A stretch of 64,000 nucleotides of DNA from RUG14199 sp964629225 (GCA_964629225.1 CAZVQC010000003.1:56090-120089), one strand, 5' to 3'; shown: positions 24,010 through 32,840, counted from the stretch's first letter. The notes: generated from the letters alone by a model not told the origin. Program-made: numbers and translations.

Positions 24010-25086
24010 ATGAAAGCACTGAAAAGCTTCGCTATCTCGTTTGCCGCAGCGGCACTGATAATAGCGATAGTTGCGGTCTTCGTGACCGGAAACCTGAAAG
24101 GGGTGTTTGAGGACATCTTCAACAAGAAGAACGACGAGCTCTCAAGCATCCTGAACTCCTCCGCCTCCGACAAGACCGCGGAAACGTCGAAGGACGGCGA
24201 GAACACCAACCCTCTTTCTGGACTTGCGGGAGAGTCATTCAGTCTTCTCCTTGTCTGCACCGACTACCGTCCCGACGTGTTCGACGACTATCTTCCCGAT
24301 GCCGACAAGATCGACACGGAAGATGACACCGTAGGCACTCTCCAAAACGGCTTTAGAGTTATGGGCCCCTCCGCGATCTGTCTTATCAGATGCAGCAAGG
24401 AGACCGGCCGCTTTGCCGTCACTCCCATCCCCGTCAACATGAACGTACATACCGCCGTCGGCAGCACCACTCTTCACGATGTCTACGGACTCTACGGCCT
24501 TGAGATGTTCCTTGCCAAGATAGAGGCCGTCACCGGCATCACCGTGGACCGCTATGCGGTGGTCAACTGCGACAAGATATCGAATGTGGTGAACGTGATC
24601 GGCTCGGTGTTCTGCAACGTGCCGAATGAGATCTTCACCGACGGCCGCGACTACGTGGGCGAGGGGGGCAAAAAGCTCCTGACATTGGAGGATCCGGAAC
24701 GGGAATTCGATCTTTTTCTTGAGAAATGCTCCGACAATATCGGCCCATCTTCGATGGGACTGCTTCTCTACAGAGACTATTCCAACGGTATCGACGATGA
24801 ACTGTCCATCTCCTCCGACTACGCCAAGGGAGTGCTGAAAAACTTCGCAAAGCAGAGCCCCGATACCGCACTCTCCATGTGGAAGCGCATCCAAGGCTCC
24901 ATGACCGCCACCAACGTCGATGCCGACTTCATAACCTCCAATTTCGAGCTTATAAGAGCCTTCGGTGATGACGTCACCGTGAACGTCACATACCCCGGCA
25001 TCTTCAAGCTGTCCGGAGACGTGGACGCATCACTTTTTGAGCCTAACAAGAGCAAAGCCATCGATGCCTTGGCGGACTATCGCTGA
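24010..25086 (+). CDS. LytR-CpsA-Psr (LCP)-like protein with degenerate active site
   Basis: A 358-residue protein with one N-terminal membrane segment (about 6-27) and an extracytoplasmic LCP-like domain (about 75-285). Fold markers are recognisable: SLLLVCTDYRPD, CSKETGRFAVTPIPV, then LHDVYGLYGLEMFLAKIEAV, TGITVDRYAVVNCD and YAKGVLKNF. LCP enzymes move lipid-linked glycopolymers onto peptidoglycan and use Asp and Arg residues around a pyrophosphate. Here the SIPRD motif reads TPIPVNMNV (no Arg, no Asp), the D-T before the second strand reads P-S, and the R-x-R segment before the last helix reads YRDYSNG without the second Arg. Catalysis by the usual route is therefore doubtful. It ends the operon; glyS follows after 65 bases. 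Start 24010, with GAAAGGA about 10 bases upstream. Confidence 0.7.
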   Translation: MKALKSFAISFAAAALIIAIVAVFVTGNLKGVFEDIFNKKNDELSSILNSSASDKTAETSKDGENTNPLSGLAGESFSLLLVCTDYRPDVFDDYLPDADKIDTEDDTVGTLQNGFRVMGPSAICLIRCSKETGRFAVTPIPVNMNVHTAVGSTTLHDVYGLYGLEMFLAKIEAVTGITVDRYAVVNCDKISNVVNVIGSVFCNVPNEIFTDGRDYVGEGGKKLLTLEDPEREFDLFLEKCSDNIGPSSMGLLLYRDYSNGIDDELSISSDYAKGVLKNFAKQSPDTALSMWKRIQGSMTATNVDADFITSNFELIRAFGDDVTVNVTYPGIFKLSGDVDASLFEPNKSKAIDALADYR

Positions 25087-25151
25087 GACGGGCGGCATAT
25101 CAAAAACGGTAATAAAAACACTTCAAATAGAAACCGAAAGGAACGAAAGCA

Positions 25152-26549
25152 ATGAACAACCAAGAAAAGACCATGGACAAGATAGTAGCCCTCTGCAAGA
25201 ACCGGGGCTTCATTTTCGCCGGCAGTGAGATCTACGGAGGTCTTGCCAATTCCTGGGACTACGGCCCTCTGGGAGTTGAGTTTAAGAACAACGTAAAAAA
25301 GGCATGGTGGAAGAAGTTCGTCCAGGAATGCAAGTACAACGTGGGGCTTGACGCCGCCATCATCATGAACCCGGAGACTTGGGTGGCATCCGGTCACGTG
25401 GGCGGATTCTCCGACCCTCTCATGGACTGCAAGGCCTGCAAGACCCGCCACAGAGCCGACAAACTCATCGAGGACTACGCTTTCGCAAACGGCCTTGACG
25501 ATAACCCGGCAGGTTGGACAAACGACCAAATGGCGGAGTACATCAAGGAAAAGGGCATCGTCTGTCCGGAATGCGGCTCCAAGGATTTCACCGATATCAG
25601 AAAATTCAATCTGATGTTCAAGACGTATCAGGGCGTTACCGAAGATTCAAGTTCCGAGCTCTACCTCCGTCCCGAAACGGCACAGGGCATCTTCGTCAAC
25701 TTCCCGAACGTGGCACGCTCCACAAGAAAGAAGCTCCCCTTCGGCGTCGCTCAGATAGGAAAATCCTTCCGCAACGAGATCACCCCCGGCAACTTCACCT
25801 TCCGCACCCGGGAATTTGAGCAGATGGAGCTTGAATTCTTCTGCAAGCCGGGAACGGACCTTGAATGGTTCCGCTATTGGAAAGAGTATTGCCGCAAGTT
25901 CCTTTTGGATCTCGGCATGACCGAGGAGAATCTTAGACTGAGAGACCACTCGGAGGATGAGCTCTGCTTCTACTCCAAGGCAACCACCGACTTTGAATTT
26001 CTCTTCCCCTTCGGATGGGGCGAGCTTTGGGGAGTTGCCGACAGAACGGACTACGACCTGTCTCAGCACGCAAACCACAGCGGAAAGCCCATGGAGTACT
26101 TTGACCCCGAAACAAACGAAAAATACGTTCCCTACGTTATCGAGCCCTCACTCGGTGCCGACAGAGTGGCACTTGCCTTCCTCATCGACGCATATGACGA
26201 GGAGACAGTGGATCCCGAAAAGAACGACACCCGTGTCGTGCTTCACCTGCACCCGGCACTTGCTCCCTTCAAAGCAGCGGTACTTCCCCTTTCGAAGAAG
26301 CTCTCCGAAAAGGCTGACGAAGTATTCTGCGAGCTTGCAAAGAAGTTCAGCGTGGACTTTGACGAGACCGGTTCCATCGGAAAACGCTACAGACGTCAGG
26401 ATGAGATCGGCACTCCCTATTGCATCACCTACGATTTCGACTCCGAGACAGACGGCTGTGTAACCGTGAGAGACCGCGACACCATGGAGCAGGTAAGACT
26501 TCCCATCGGGGAGCTTGAAAGTTACCTTGCAGAGAAGACAGCATTCTGA
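25152..26549 (+). CDS. glyQS: glycyl-tRNA synthetase, dimeric (alpha2) type
   Basis: A 465-residue class IIa synthetase of the single-chain homodimeric type found in many Bacillota and eukaryotes. Markers: KNRGFIFAGSEIYGGLANSW, DYGPLGVEFKNN, a zinc-ribbon-like CKACKTRHRAD with CPECGSKDFT, YLRPETAQGIFVNF (motif 2 region), FRNEITPGNFTFRTREFEQM, and the C-terminal anticodon-binding domain from about 360. It charges tRNA-Gly. AAAGGAAC precedes the start. The 65-bp upstream gap is too short for a T-box leader, so it may be transcribed from the operon upstream or from a promoter I cannot see. Confidence 0.97.
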   Translation: MNNQEKTMDKIVALCKNRGFIFAGSEIYGGLANSWDYGPLGVEFKNNVKKAWWKKFVQECKYNVGLDAAIIMNPETWVASGHVGGFSDPLMDCKACKTRHRADKLIEDYAFANGLDDNPAGWTNDQMAEYIKEKGIVCPECGSKDFTDIRKFNLMFKTYQGVTEDSSSELYLRPETAQGIFVNFPNVARSTRKKLPFGVAQIGKSFRNEITPGNFTFRTREFEQMELEFFCKPGTDLEWFRYWKEYCRKFLLDLGMTEENLRLRDHSEDELCFYSKATTDFEFLFPFGWGELWGVADRTDYDLSQHANHSGKPMEYFDPETNEKYVPYVIEPSLGADRVALAFLIDAYDEETVDPEKNDTRVVLHLHPALAPFKAAVLPLSKKLSEKADEVFCELAKKFSVDFDETGSIGKRYRRQDEIGTPYCITYDFDSETDGCVTVRDRDTMEQVRLPIGELESYLAEKTAF

Positions 26550-26676
26550 CAAAGCGCTCACCGAAGCCAAAAAAAGCAAAAGAACGGAAATATCATTGGA
26601 AATACCATTCCCCCAATCACACCGCAAAAGCGGAAAATAACGGGCTTGACGCCCGAAGCATGATTTTGGAGAACAT

Positions 26677-27555
26677 ATGAATTTTACTATCTCGAAAAAC
26701 GGAGCCTCAGCTATCTGCACCACAAAAGGTGCCGAACTGATATCATTTGAAAAGGACGAAACGGAATACTGTTGGTACGGACTGCCGGAGCACTGGTCCG
26801 GAAGAGCACCGGTGCTCTTCCCCATCCTCTGCTCCCCCAAGGACGGCATCATCATCGCAGACGGCGTGGAATACACGATGCCAAAGCACGGTCTTGCCCG
26901 TCACGAGGAGTTCACTCCGGTGGAGGTGACCCCGTCAAAGGCAGTGTTCGAGCTTTCGGAAAATGAGAACGTCTCCGCTCACTACCCCTACCCGTTCCGT
27001 CTCAGAGTGACCCACGAGGTGACGGAGGAGGGCTTCAAGACCTCCTACAGTGTCAAAAATACGGGAGACGGTAAGATGACCTTCTGTATCGGCGGTCATC
27101 CCGGCTTCAACTGCCCCATGAATCCCGGGGAGAGTTTTGAGGATTACAGTCTGATCTTCGACGGCTACGGAGATGCGGAAATGACCGTGACCGAGCCGGA
27201 GCACGGCTACATGTGCCCGAAAATGCCGAAGCTTGACCTTGTAAAGAATGGGGAGTTGCCCCTTCGCTACAGTGACTACGACAACGATGCTCTGGTCATC
27301 GAGGGACTTGCAAAGAAGTCAGTCCGTCTTGTGAACAGAAGCACCGGTCACGGCTTCATCTTCGATTTCGAAGGCTTCGATGCGCTGGGCATTTGGACTC
27401 CCGTCAAAATGAACTCCCCTTTCATCTGCCTTGAGCCTTGGTGCGGACTTCCCGCATCCACCGAGGAGACTCCCGACCTTGAAAACAAAAAGTACGCAAG
27501 GACCCTTGAGCCGGGTGAAGTATTCGAAGTCTCCTACGGCATCACGCTGATCTGA
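26677..27555 (+). CDS. aldose 1-epimerase family protein (LacX/GalM-like)
   Basis: A 292-residue cytosolic beta-sandwich protein of the galactose mutarotase-like superfamily. Conserved features: PVLFPILCSPKDG, MPKHGLARHEEF (His pair expected in the active site), YSVKNTGDGKMTFCIGGHPG (catalytic His region) and SPFICLEPWCGLP (Glu). These fit the LacX subgroup. The family interconverts alpha and beta anomers of aldoses or hexose-6-phosphates; the substrate is not fixed here. The start follows GGAGAACAT. A small hairpin CGGGC-TTGAC-GCCCG at 26642-26656 lies in the leader. rsmA follows after nine bases. Confidence 0.88.
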   Translation: MNFTISKNGASAICTTKGAELISFEKDETEYCWYGLPEHWSGRAPVLFPILCSPKDGIIIADGVEYTMPKHGLARHEEFTPVEVTPSKAVFELSENENVSAHYPYPFRLRVTHEVTEEGFKTSYSVKNTGDGKMTFCIGGHPGFNCPMNPGESFEDYSLIFDGYGDAEMTVTEPEHGYMCPKMPKLDLVKNGELPLRYSDYDNDALVIEGLAKKSVRLVNRSTGHGFIFDFEGFDALGIWTPVKMNSPFICLEPWCGLPASTEETPDLENKKYARTLEPGEVFEVSYGITLI

Positions 27556-27564
27556 GGGGGAAAG

Positions 27565-28497
27565 ATGGATCTTTGCAACCCAAGGACCGTAAGGGAGCTC
27601 ATGGACCGCTTCGGGCTTGCTCCGAAGAAAAGCTACGGCCAGAACTTCCTTATCAATCCCCTGATCCCGGAGCGGATAGCCCAGAGTGCCTCCGGTGGCT
27701 ACGCCGCCCCCTACTCTGCGGACGCCGTTTTTTGCGACGGAGTCGCCCTTGAGATCGGCCCCGGCATCGGTGCCATGACAAGGGAACTTGCGGCACGGTT
27801 CGAAAAGGTGATCGCCATCGAGATCGACGACTCTCTGATCCCGCTTCTGGGCGAGACTTTGGGAGACCTTAACAACGTAACGGTCATCCACGGAGACTTC
27901 ATGAAGACGGATCTTGCCGACCTTTTTGAAAAGGAAGCGAAGGGTCGTCCCGTCCACGTCTGTGCCAACCTGCCCTACTACATCACCACTCCGGTACTGA
28001 TGAAACTGCTTGAATCCTTTCCCATGACCGGAGGCTCCCCGATAAAAAGCATCACCGTCATGGTCCAAACAGAGGTGGCAGACCGTATCTGCGCCGACGA
28101 GAACAGCCGTGACTACGGAGCCCTGTCTGTCTCATTGGCACTTCACGGAAAAGCGGAAAAGCTCTTCACAGTCGCCCCCGGAAACTTTTTGCCGCCGCCG
28201 AAGGTCTCATCCTCTGTGGTGCGTATCTCCCTGTTTGAGGGGGGGATTTGCGACCTTTGGAAAGATGCGCCCGTTGACCCGACCGAATGCCAAAGCTTCG
28301 CGGAAAAGGTCAAGGAGACCGTGAGAGAGGCATTCCTGCAGCGGCGCAAGACACTGACCAATGCCCTCGGCTCAAAATACCCGAAAACGGCAGTGGCTGA
28401 CGCCCTTGAAAAAATGGGAAGGCGGACGGATCTTAGGGGAGAAAAACTCTCCGCCTTGGACTATTGCATCCTGACCTCCCTACTTTGTGAGAAATAA
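27565..28497 (+). CDS. rsmA: 16S rRNA dimethyladenosine transferase
   Basis: A 310-residue SAM-dependent methyltransferase that dimethylates two adjacent adenosines near the 3' end of 16S rRNA during 30S maturation. Markers: KKSYGQNFLINP, SAM-binding LEIGPGIGAMTRELA, acidic VIAIEIDDSLIP, VIHGDFMKTDL and the catalytic NLPYYITTP. The C-terminal helical domain includes AFLQRRKTLTNAL. It is slightly longer than the family average because of a 20-residue insertion after about residue 32 (SGGYAAPYSADAVFCDG). Start at 27565 follows GAGGGGGAAAG. Confidence 0.97.
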   Translation: MDLCNPRTVRELMDRFGLAPKKSYGQNFLINPLIPERIAQSASGGYAAPYSADAVFCDGVALEIGPGIGAMTRELAARFEKVIAIEIDDSLIPLLGETLGDLNNVTVIHGDFMKTDLADLFEKEAKGRPVHVCANLPYYITTPVLMKLLESFPMTGGSPIKSITVMVQTEVADRICADENSRDYGALSVSLALHGKAEKLFTVAPGNFLPPPKVSSSVVRISLFEGGICDLWKDAPVDPTECQSFAEKVKETVREAFLQRRKTLTNALGSKYPKTAVADALEKMGRRTDLRGEKLSALDYCILTSLLCEK

Positions 28498-28498
28498 G

Positions 28499-28518
28499 AA
28501 AAACTCCGACGGAGTTTT
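28499..28518 (+). terminator. small palindrome after rsmA
   Basis: AAAACTCCG / CGGAGTTTT, directly after the rsmA stop, followed by GG rather than a T run. A second, stronger hairpin follows at 28531; the two share the CTCC/GGAG core and could in principle pair with each other. Confidence 0.4.
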
Positions 28519-28530
28519 GGTGAAGAATCA

Positions 28531-28564
28531 AAAGAGGAGTTTCGCACCGGCGAAACTCCTCTTT
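28531..28564. terminator. bidirectional intrinsic terminator between rsmA and the glycyl radical enzyme gene
   Basis: AAAGAGGAGTTTCGC (28531-28545), loop ACCG, GCGAAACTCCTCTTT (28550-28564): a perfect 15-bp stem with A and T ends usable in both directions between two convergent genes. Confidence 0.9.
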
Positions 28565-28613
28565 CATTATGTTGTTGCATCAAAATGCTCCCCGGGCTTC
28601 AAACCGGCAAATA

Positions 28614-30947
28614 TCACTCCTTGGAATAACGGGAGATGATCTCATCCTGCTCAATGTCGGTGAGCTCGCAGAATCGAACGGAGAAGCCGCCGATACGGAC
28701 GATCAGATCCCCGTGAGCCTCCGGATGAGTCTTGGCATCGATCATGTCCTCAAGACTTGCGGTGGTTATCTGAGCCAGTTGACCGCCGTTTTTGAGGAAC
28801 GATGTCATGAGAGCGGCGATATCACCCCTCATCTTTTCGTTCTTCGTCACTGCGGTGGGTATCAGCACGTTGCAGGTGGTGCCACCGAGTCCCAGCCCCA
28901 AGGGGAGCTTTTCGCAGGAATTCAGCATTGCGGTCAGCCCCGCCTTGTCGTTTCCGGGCTTCGGGCCGATGGAGTTTCCGAGGGGCTCACCCGTCAGCCT
29001 GCCGTCGGGTGTCGCCCAGGTATTCATGCCGTAGGCGATGCCTCCGGCGAGAAGTGAGCAGGCTCCGCTGAACACGTCCCCTCTCACGGAACGGTACTTT
29101 TTGATCTCGTTCCAGAAGAAGTCAAGGAGTCTCTTTGCCATCAGGTCCACCTCGTCCTCGTCATTGCCGAACTTAGGTGCCATGTTGATGAGCATCTGTC
29201 TCTCCTTCTCATAGCCTTCGAAATTGGCGGCGAGAGCCTTTTCAAGGGTCTCCTTTGAGATCACCTTCTCATCAAAGACGAGTTTTTTGATAGCGGTCAT
29301 GGAATCGGCTACCACCGCAACACCTGCGGTCTCAACACAGCCCAGATTGTAGACTGCACCACCCTCATCAAGGCTGAGACCTCTTTCAATGCAGGCCTCG
29401 GTGAAGGGGGTCTTCACCAGCTTCGAATAGTTGGCGGCTCTGACCTCCTGACCCAAATTGCAGAGATCCACAAAGTGCTTTGTGAAGAACTTCACCTGGC
29501 TTTCAAACGCAGCCCAAAGGCTCTCAAAATCATCATAGTCGGTGATATGTCCCGTTCTGAGACCTATCTGAACCTCATTGTCGAATCTGGACTTGCCGTC
29601 ATTGAGAGTCAGCTCCAGCACCTTTGCCAGATTGAAAAGTCCGTCCTCACAACCGAAGTTGCTCTTGCCGGGGATCTCAAGTTCTTGGCATCCGAGAAGT
29701 GAGTAGTTCATGGCATCCTTGGGATCCACTCCGTAATTCTCAATGAAGGAGGGTATTATGAGGGTGTCGCTTGCCACGGTGGGATCGCTCATTCCCTCCG
29801 ACCACATCTTCACAGCCAGTGCCATGAGAGCGGGATCGCTCTTTTCGCTGACTCTGATGCTCATTCTCGGATGGGTGAAATGATTTCTTCTCGCTATCTG
29901 GAGCATGAGGAAGGTAAGGTCATTTGCGCCGTCACTTCCGTCTTCCGGCTTGATGCCGCCCACCGTCATGTTGTGGATACCGTGCTCCATGAACTTCAGC
30001 ATGAGGCTGGCGGTGACGTCCTCGGCAAATGCCCTGTCCTCCGCCGCAGCCTTTTCAAAGAAGGGGAACAGATACTGATCGGCACGTCCCACACAGTCCA
30101 CCCAATCCCACAACGAGTAGAACCAGGTGAGCTGAGCCGCCTCGTAATAATTTGAGGGAGCGTCGAAGGCTATTCTTCTGCAGTTCTCCGCCACGGCGAA
30201 GTATCTCGCCTTCAACACCCTGTCGCCTTGAGCCTCCGCCTTGACGCCTGCGGCATCCGCCTGGAGCAGTATCCAGTCCCTCATTCCCTCAAGAATGATC
30301 CGGCACGCCTCAAGGGTCTCTCGCTTGTGGGGATCCGTCTCCTCGGTAAGGCGAGCCGTAACATCTGAATGAACGCCGCCGATACCTTTCTTCATTAAAA
30401 TATCGTAGTTCGGCACCGTGTGACCCTGGAATCCTCCTACCCACCAGAGCTTGTATGCCACCAGATCCTCGTAGGCGGTTGGGTGCTCCGGCGTTGAGAA
30501 ACGGGCTCTCGCTTCATTCAGAACGTGATCCATCCTGAGGGGAAGCAGTTCATCAAGACGATCCGCTATCCTTTTGAGCAGCTCCTCTTTTCTGTCGCAG
30601 TACGCCGGGTCATCAAGAAGACCTCTGTCTATCTGGACTCCGAAGGAAAAGTGCTCGAACACCGGTCGCTTCGGCCTTGTGGCACCTGCCAAAATGTCCC
30701 CGTCCCGAAGGATGGGATCGCTTTCGGTCCAACTCTTGACTATCGCCTTCGCCAGACGGACCGGGTACGCCTCTCCCACGGTCTCGTCGAAAACGTCGAG
30801 AAAAGGAGTCTTTCCGTCGGGATCCGGCCCCGTGAAAGTGCTCTCCCTCTCATACTGAGACTTGATCCGTCCGAGAAGATCCCGATAGACCGGCATCATC
30901 ACGTCGGAATACTCAAATCTCTCTTCCGTGCTCCTGTAGCTTTTCAT
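28614..30947 (-). CDS. glycyl radical enzyme of unknown substrate (PFL-like family)
   Basis: A 777-residue glycyl radical enzyme. The C-terminal radical motif is RIGGFSVRFCELTDIEQDE (radical Gly about 754). The active-site cysteine is in LLGCQELEIPGKSNFGCEDG (Cys420, with Glu422), aligned with the GCVEP motif of glycerol, choline and hydroxyproline lyases rather than the double Cys of pyruvate formate-lyase. Gln replaces the usual Val/Ile and Leu the Pro, so it belongs to neither well-known subgroup. Other markers: HNMTVGGIKPEDGSDGANDL and VADSMTAIKKLVFDEK. The cognate activase gene lies 11 bases upstream. The reaction is probably an elimination (dehydratase, C-N or C-S lyase) or decarboxylation; no transporter, microcompartment or aldehyde dehydrogenase gene is nearby to indicate which. 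Oxygen-sensitive by family, consistent with an anaerobe. Confidence 0.88.
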   Translation of the reverse strand: MKSYRSTEERFEYSDVMMPVYRDLLGRIKSQYERESTFTGPDPDGKTPFLDVFDETVGEAYPVRLAKAIVKSWTESDPILRDGDILAGATRPKRPVFEHFSFGVQIDRGLLDDPAYCDRKEELLKRIADRLDELLPLRMDHVLNEARARFSTPEHPTAYEDLVAYKLWWVGGFQGHTVPNYDILMKKGIGGVHSDVTARLTEETDPHKRETLEACRIILEGMRDWILLQADAAGVKAEAQGDRVLKARYFAVAENCRRIAFDAPSNYYEAAQLTWFYSLWDWVDCVGRADQYLFPFFEKAAAEDRAFAEDVTASLMLKFMEHGIHNMTVGGIKPEDGSDGANDLTFLMLQIARRNHFTHPRMSIRVSEKSDPALMALAVKMWSEGMSDPTVASDTLIIPSFIENYGVDPKDAMNYSLLGCQELEIPGKSNFGCEDGLFNLAKVLELTLNDGKSRFDNEVQIGLRTGHITDYDDFESLWAAFESQVKFFTKHFVDLCNLGQEVRAANYSKLVKTPFTEACIERGLSLDEGGAVYNLGCVETAGVAVVADSMTAIKKLVFDEKVISKETLEKALAANFEGYEKERQMLINMAPKFGNDEDEVDLMAKRLLDFFWNEIKKYRSVRGDVFSGACSLLAGGIAYGMNTWATPDGRLTGEPLGNSIGPKPGNDKAGLTAMLNSCEKLPLGLGLGGTTCNVLIPTAVTKNEKMRGDIAALMTSFLKNGGQLAQITTASLEDMIDAKTHPEAHGDLIVRIGGFSVRFCELTDIEQDEIISRYSKE

Positions 30948-30958
30948 ATTACCCTCCG

Positions 30959-31861
30959 TTACATCACCCTGACGGGCACGTCAGTGTGTTTTTCAATTTC
31001 TTTTTTTATCTCTTCCGCCGTCCCCGCATCCATCGTATCGCAAACAAAGGGCGCTGACTCGGAAAGCTTTCGGTATTTTGAAAGTCCAAGGTCGTGATAT
31101 GGCATTACATTGATCTCCCTCACCGAGGAAAGACTCCGCGCGAGCTTTCCTATCTCCTCATAGTGGGCTTCGTTTGTGTTGATGCCCGGTATCATGGGGC
31201 ACCGCAGCACGATATCCGCCGATACCGAATCAAGATACCTAAGATTCTCAAGTATCACTCGGCGGGATGCGCCGGTGTATCTGACATGATCCTCCTCATT
31301 CGTGATCTTCACGTCAAAAAGGAAGGTGTCGCAAAGAGCGGCTGCCTTTTTCATGACATCCCCGGACACCGCTCCGCAGGTCTCCGCCGCAGTGCTGATA
31401 CCGCTCTTTTTGGCAAGGCGCAAAAGCTCAAGTGCAAAGTCCGCCCGAAAGAAGGGTTCTCCTCCGGAAAGAGTGATACCGCCTCCGCTCTCACGGTAGA
31501 ATTCGGCATCTCTCATGACTTTTTCCATCACCTCGGTGTCCTCCATCACCCGTCCTGCGGCAAATACCGCCTTGGTGGGGCAGATACCGTCGGTGCACCT
31601 CATGCAGTGGGCGCACAGTGCCGCATCAAAGGAGCGTATCCCGTCATTCAGGGACTGAGCGCCGGTGGAGCAGACCTCCGCGCACTCGCCGCAACCGATG
31701 CATTTCTCCGGCGACAGCATCACCTGTGGCTCCCCCGAGAGTCCCTCCGGGTTGTGACACCAGACACACCGAAGGGGACATCCCTTCAAAAATACCACCG
31801 TCCGTATCCCCGGTCCGTCATGAACGCAAAAGCGCTGAATATCAAAAACTGTCCCTCTCAT
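30959..31861 (-). CDS. glycyl radical enzyme activase (radical SAM)
   Basis: A 300-residue radical SAM protein that abstracts a hydrogen from the glycine of its partner enzyme. The radical SAM cluster motif is C-x3-C-x2-C in KGCPLRCVWCHNPEG (Cys28, Cys32, Cys35). A two-cluster ferredoxin insert follows, CIGCGECAEVC (Cys54, 57, 60, 64) and CAHCMRCTDGIC, as in activases of dehydratase-type glycyl radical enzymes but not PflA. SAM-binding GGGITLSGGEPFF is intact. N-terminal FDIQRFCVHDGPGIRTVVF is typical. It is expressed ahead of the enzyme gene at 28614-30947 and probably from the nfo promoter. Confidence 0.93.
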   Translation of the reverse strand: MRGTVFDIQRFCVHDGPGIRTVVFLKGCPLRCVWCHNPEGLSGEPQVMLSPEKCIGCGECAEVCSTGAQSLNDGIRSFDAALCAHCMRCTDGICPTKAVFAAGRVMEDTEVMEKVMRDAEFYRESGGGITLSGGEPFFRADFALELLRLAKKSGISTAAETCGAVSGDVMKKAAALCDTFLFDVKITNEEDHVRYTGASRRVILENLRYLDSVSADIVLRCPMIPGINTNEAHYEEIGKLARSLSSVREINVMPYHDLGLSKYRKLSESAPFVCDTMDAGTAEEIKKEIEKHTDVPVRVM

Positions 31862-31894
31862 GTCTCCTCCGAGAGCCGCCGATGGCGGTAAGAT

Positions 31895-32731
31895 TCATTC
31901 TGCCAGTTCTTTAAGAAGAGCTATCTCCCTTTTGTACCCCTCAAGGTCGCAGGGAGTCTCAAGGTAGAAGGGGACGTCCTTCACACAGTCACAGTGAAGT
32001 ATCCGTCTGAAGCCTTCGATACCGATGAAGCCCTCGCCTATCTTTTCATGGCGGTCCTTGTGAGCGCCCATGGGATTCTTTGAATCGTTGATGTGAACGG
32101 CCTTCAGCCTTGAGAGTCCGATCACCCGGTCAAATTCCGCAAATACCGCCTCCGGGTCCTCCCCGATGGGGTATCCGCCGTCGTGAACGTGGCAGGTGTC
32201 AAGGCAGACTCCGACCCGCCCCCGAAGCTCAGGATCAACAAGGGCTATCATGTCCCGAAGTTCCTCAAAGTTACGTCCCAGTTCCGTGCCCTTTCCCGCC
32301 ATGGTCTCAAGGAGCACCGTAACGGTCCCATCCGGAAGCAAAATTGAATTGAGAAGCTCCGCCGTCAACCTGATACCCTCCTCGGCACCCTGTCCCACAT
32401 GACATCCGGGATGGAAATTGTAGAGTGCTCCGGGTATCTTTTCGAGAAAACGCAGCTCATCCGCCATGGACTGCCTCGTGTAGTCCCTGATAGACTCGTC
32501 CTTTGAGGCGGGATTGTAGGTGTAGGGAGCGTGGGCAAGGGGCGGAGCAAAGCCCTTTTCCGCCATCAGCGAGACCGCCGCCGAAACGTCCCCGTCTGAG
32601 GGCGTTTTTGAGCCTCTGCCTCTGGGATTCTTGGTAAAATACTGAAAAGTATTTCCCCCGATGGAGACGGCTTCCTCCACCATATGAAGATATCCGTCGC
32701 TAACGGAGAGATGAGAGCCGACAGCGAGCAT
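31895..32731 (-). CDS. nfo: endonuclease IV (deoxyribonuclease IV)
   Basis: A 278-residue AP endonuclease with three zinc ions, cutting 5' of abasic sites in base-excision repair. Metal-ligand motifs: LAHAPY, NFHPGCHVGQG, LLETMAGKGTELG, CLDTCHVHDGGY, HINDSKNPMGAHKDRHEKIG and YLETPC. The length is as expected. The start at 32731 follows GGGAGGAG. It precedes the glycyl radical activase by 33 bases on the same strand, so repair and radical enzyme genes may share a transcript. Confidence 0.96.
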   Translation of the reverse strand: MLAVGSHLSVSDGYLHMVEEAVSIGGNTFQYFTKNPRGRGSKTPSDGDVSAAVSLMAEKGFAPPLAHAPYTYNPASKDESIRDYTRQSMADELRFLEKIPGALYNFHPGCHVGQGAEEGIRLTAELLNSILLPDGTVTVLLETMAGKGTELGRNFEELRDMIALVDPELRGRVGVCLDTCHVHDGGYPIGEDPEAVFAEFDRVIGLSRLKAVHINDSKNPMGAHKDRHEKIGEGFIGIEGFRRILHCDCVKDVPFYLETPCDLEGYKREIALLKELAE

Positions 32732-32782
32732 AAAAAGCTCCTCCCTTCAAATGCTCTTAAAAGAGCCTTGGTTTCACCTCTT

Positions 32783-32811
32783 AGTATAGCAAAAAAAAGC
32801 ACGTCAGTCAA
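32783..32811 (-). promoter_or_regulatory. sigma-A promoter of nfo and the glycyl radical genes
   Basis: Minus strand: TTGACT (32806-32811), 17-bp spacer, TATACT (32783-32788), about 50 bases before nfo. Confidence 0.8.
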
Positions 32812-32840
32812 CACAAAAAAGGGCAGACTCACCGTTATTT

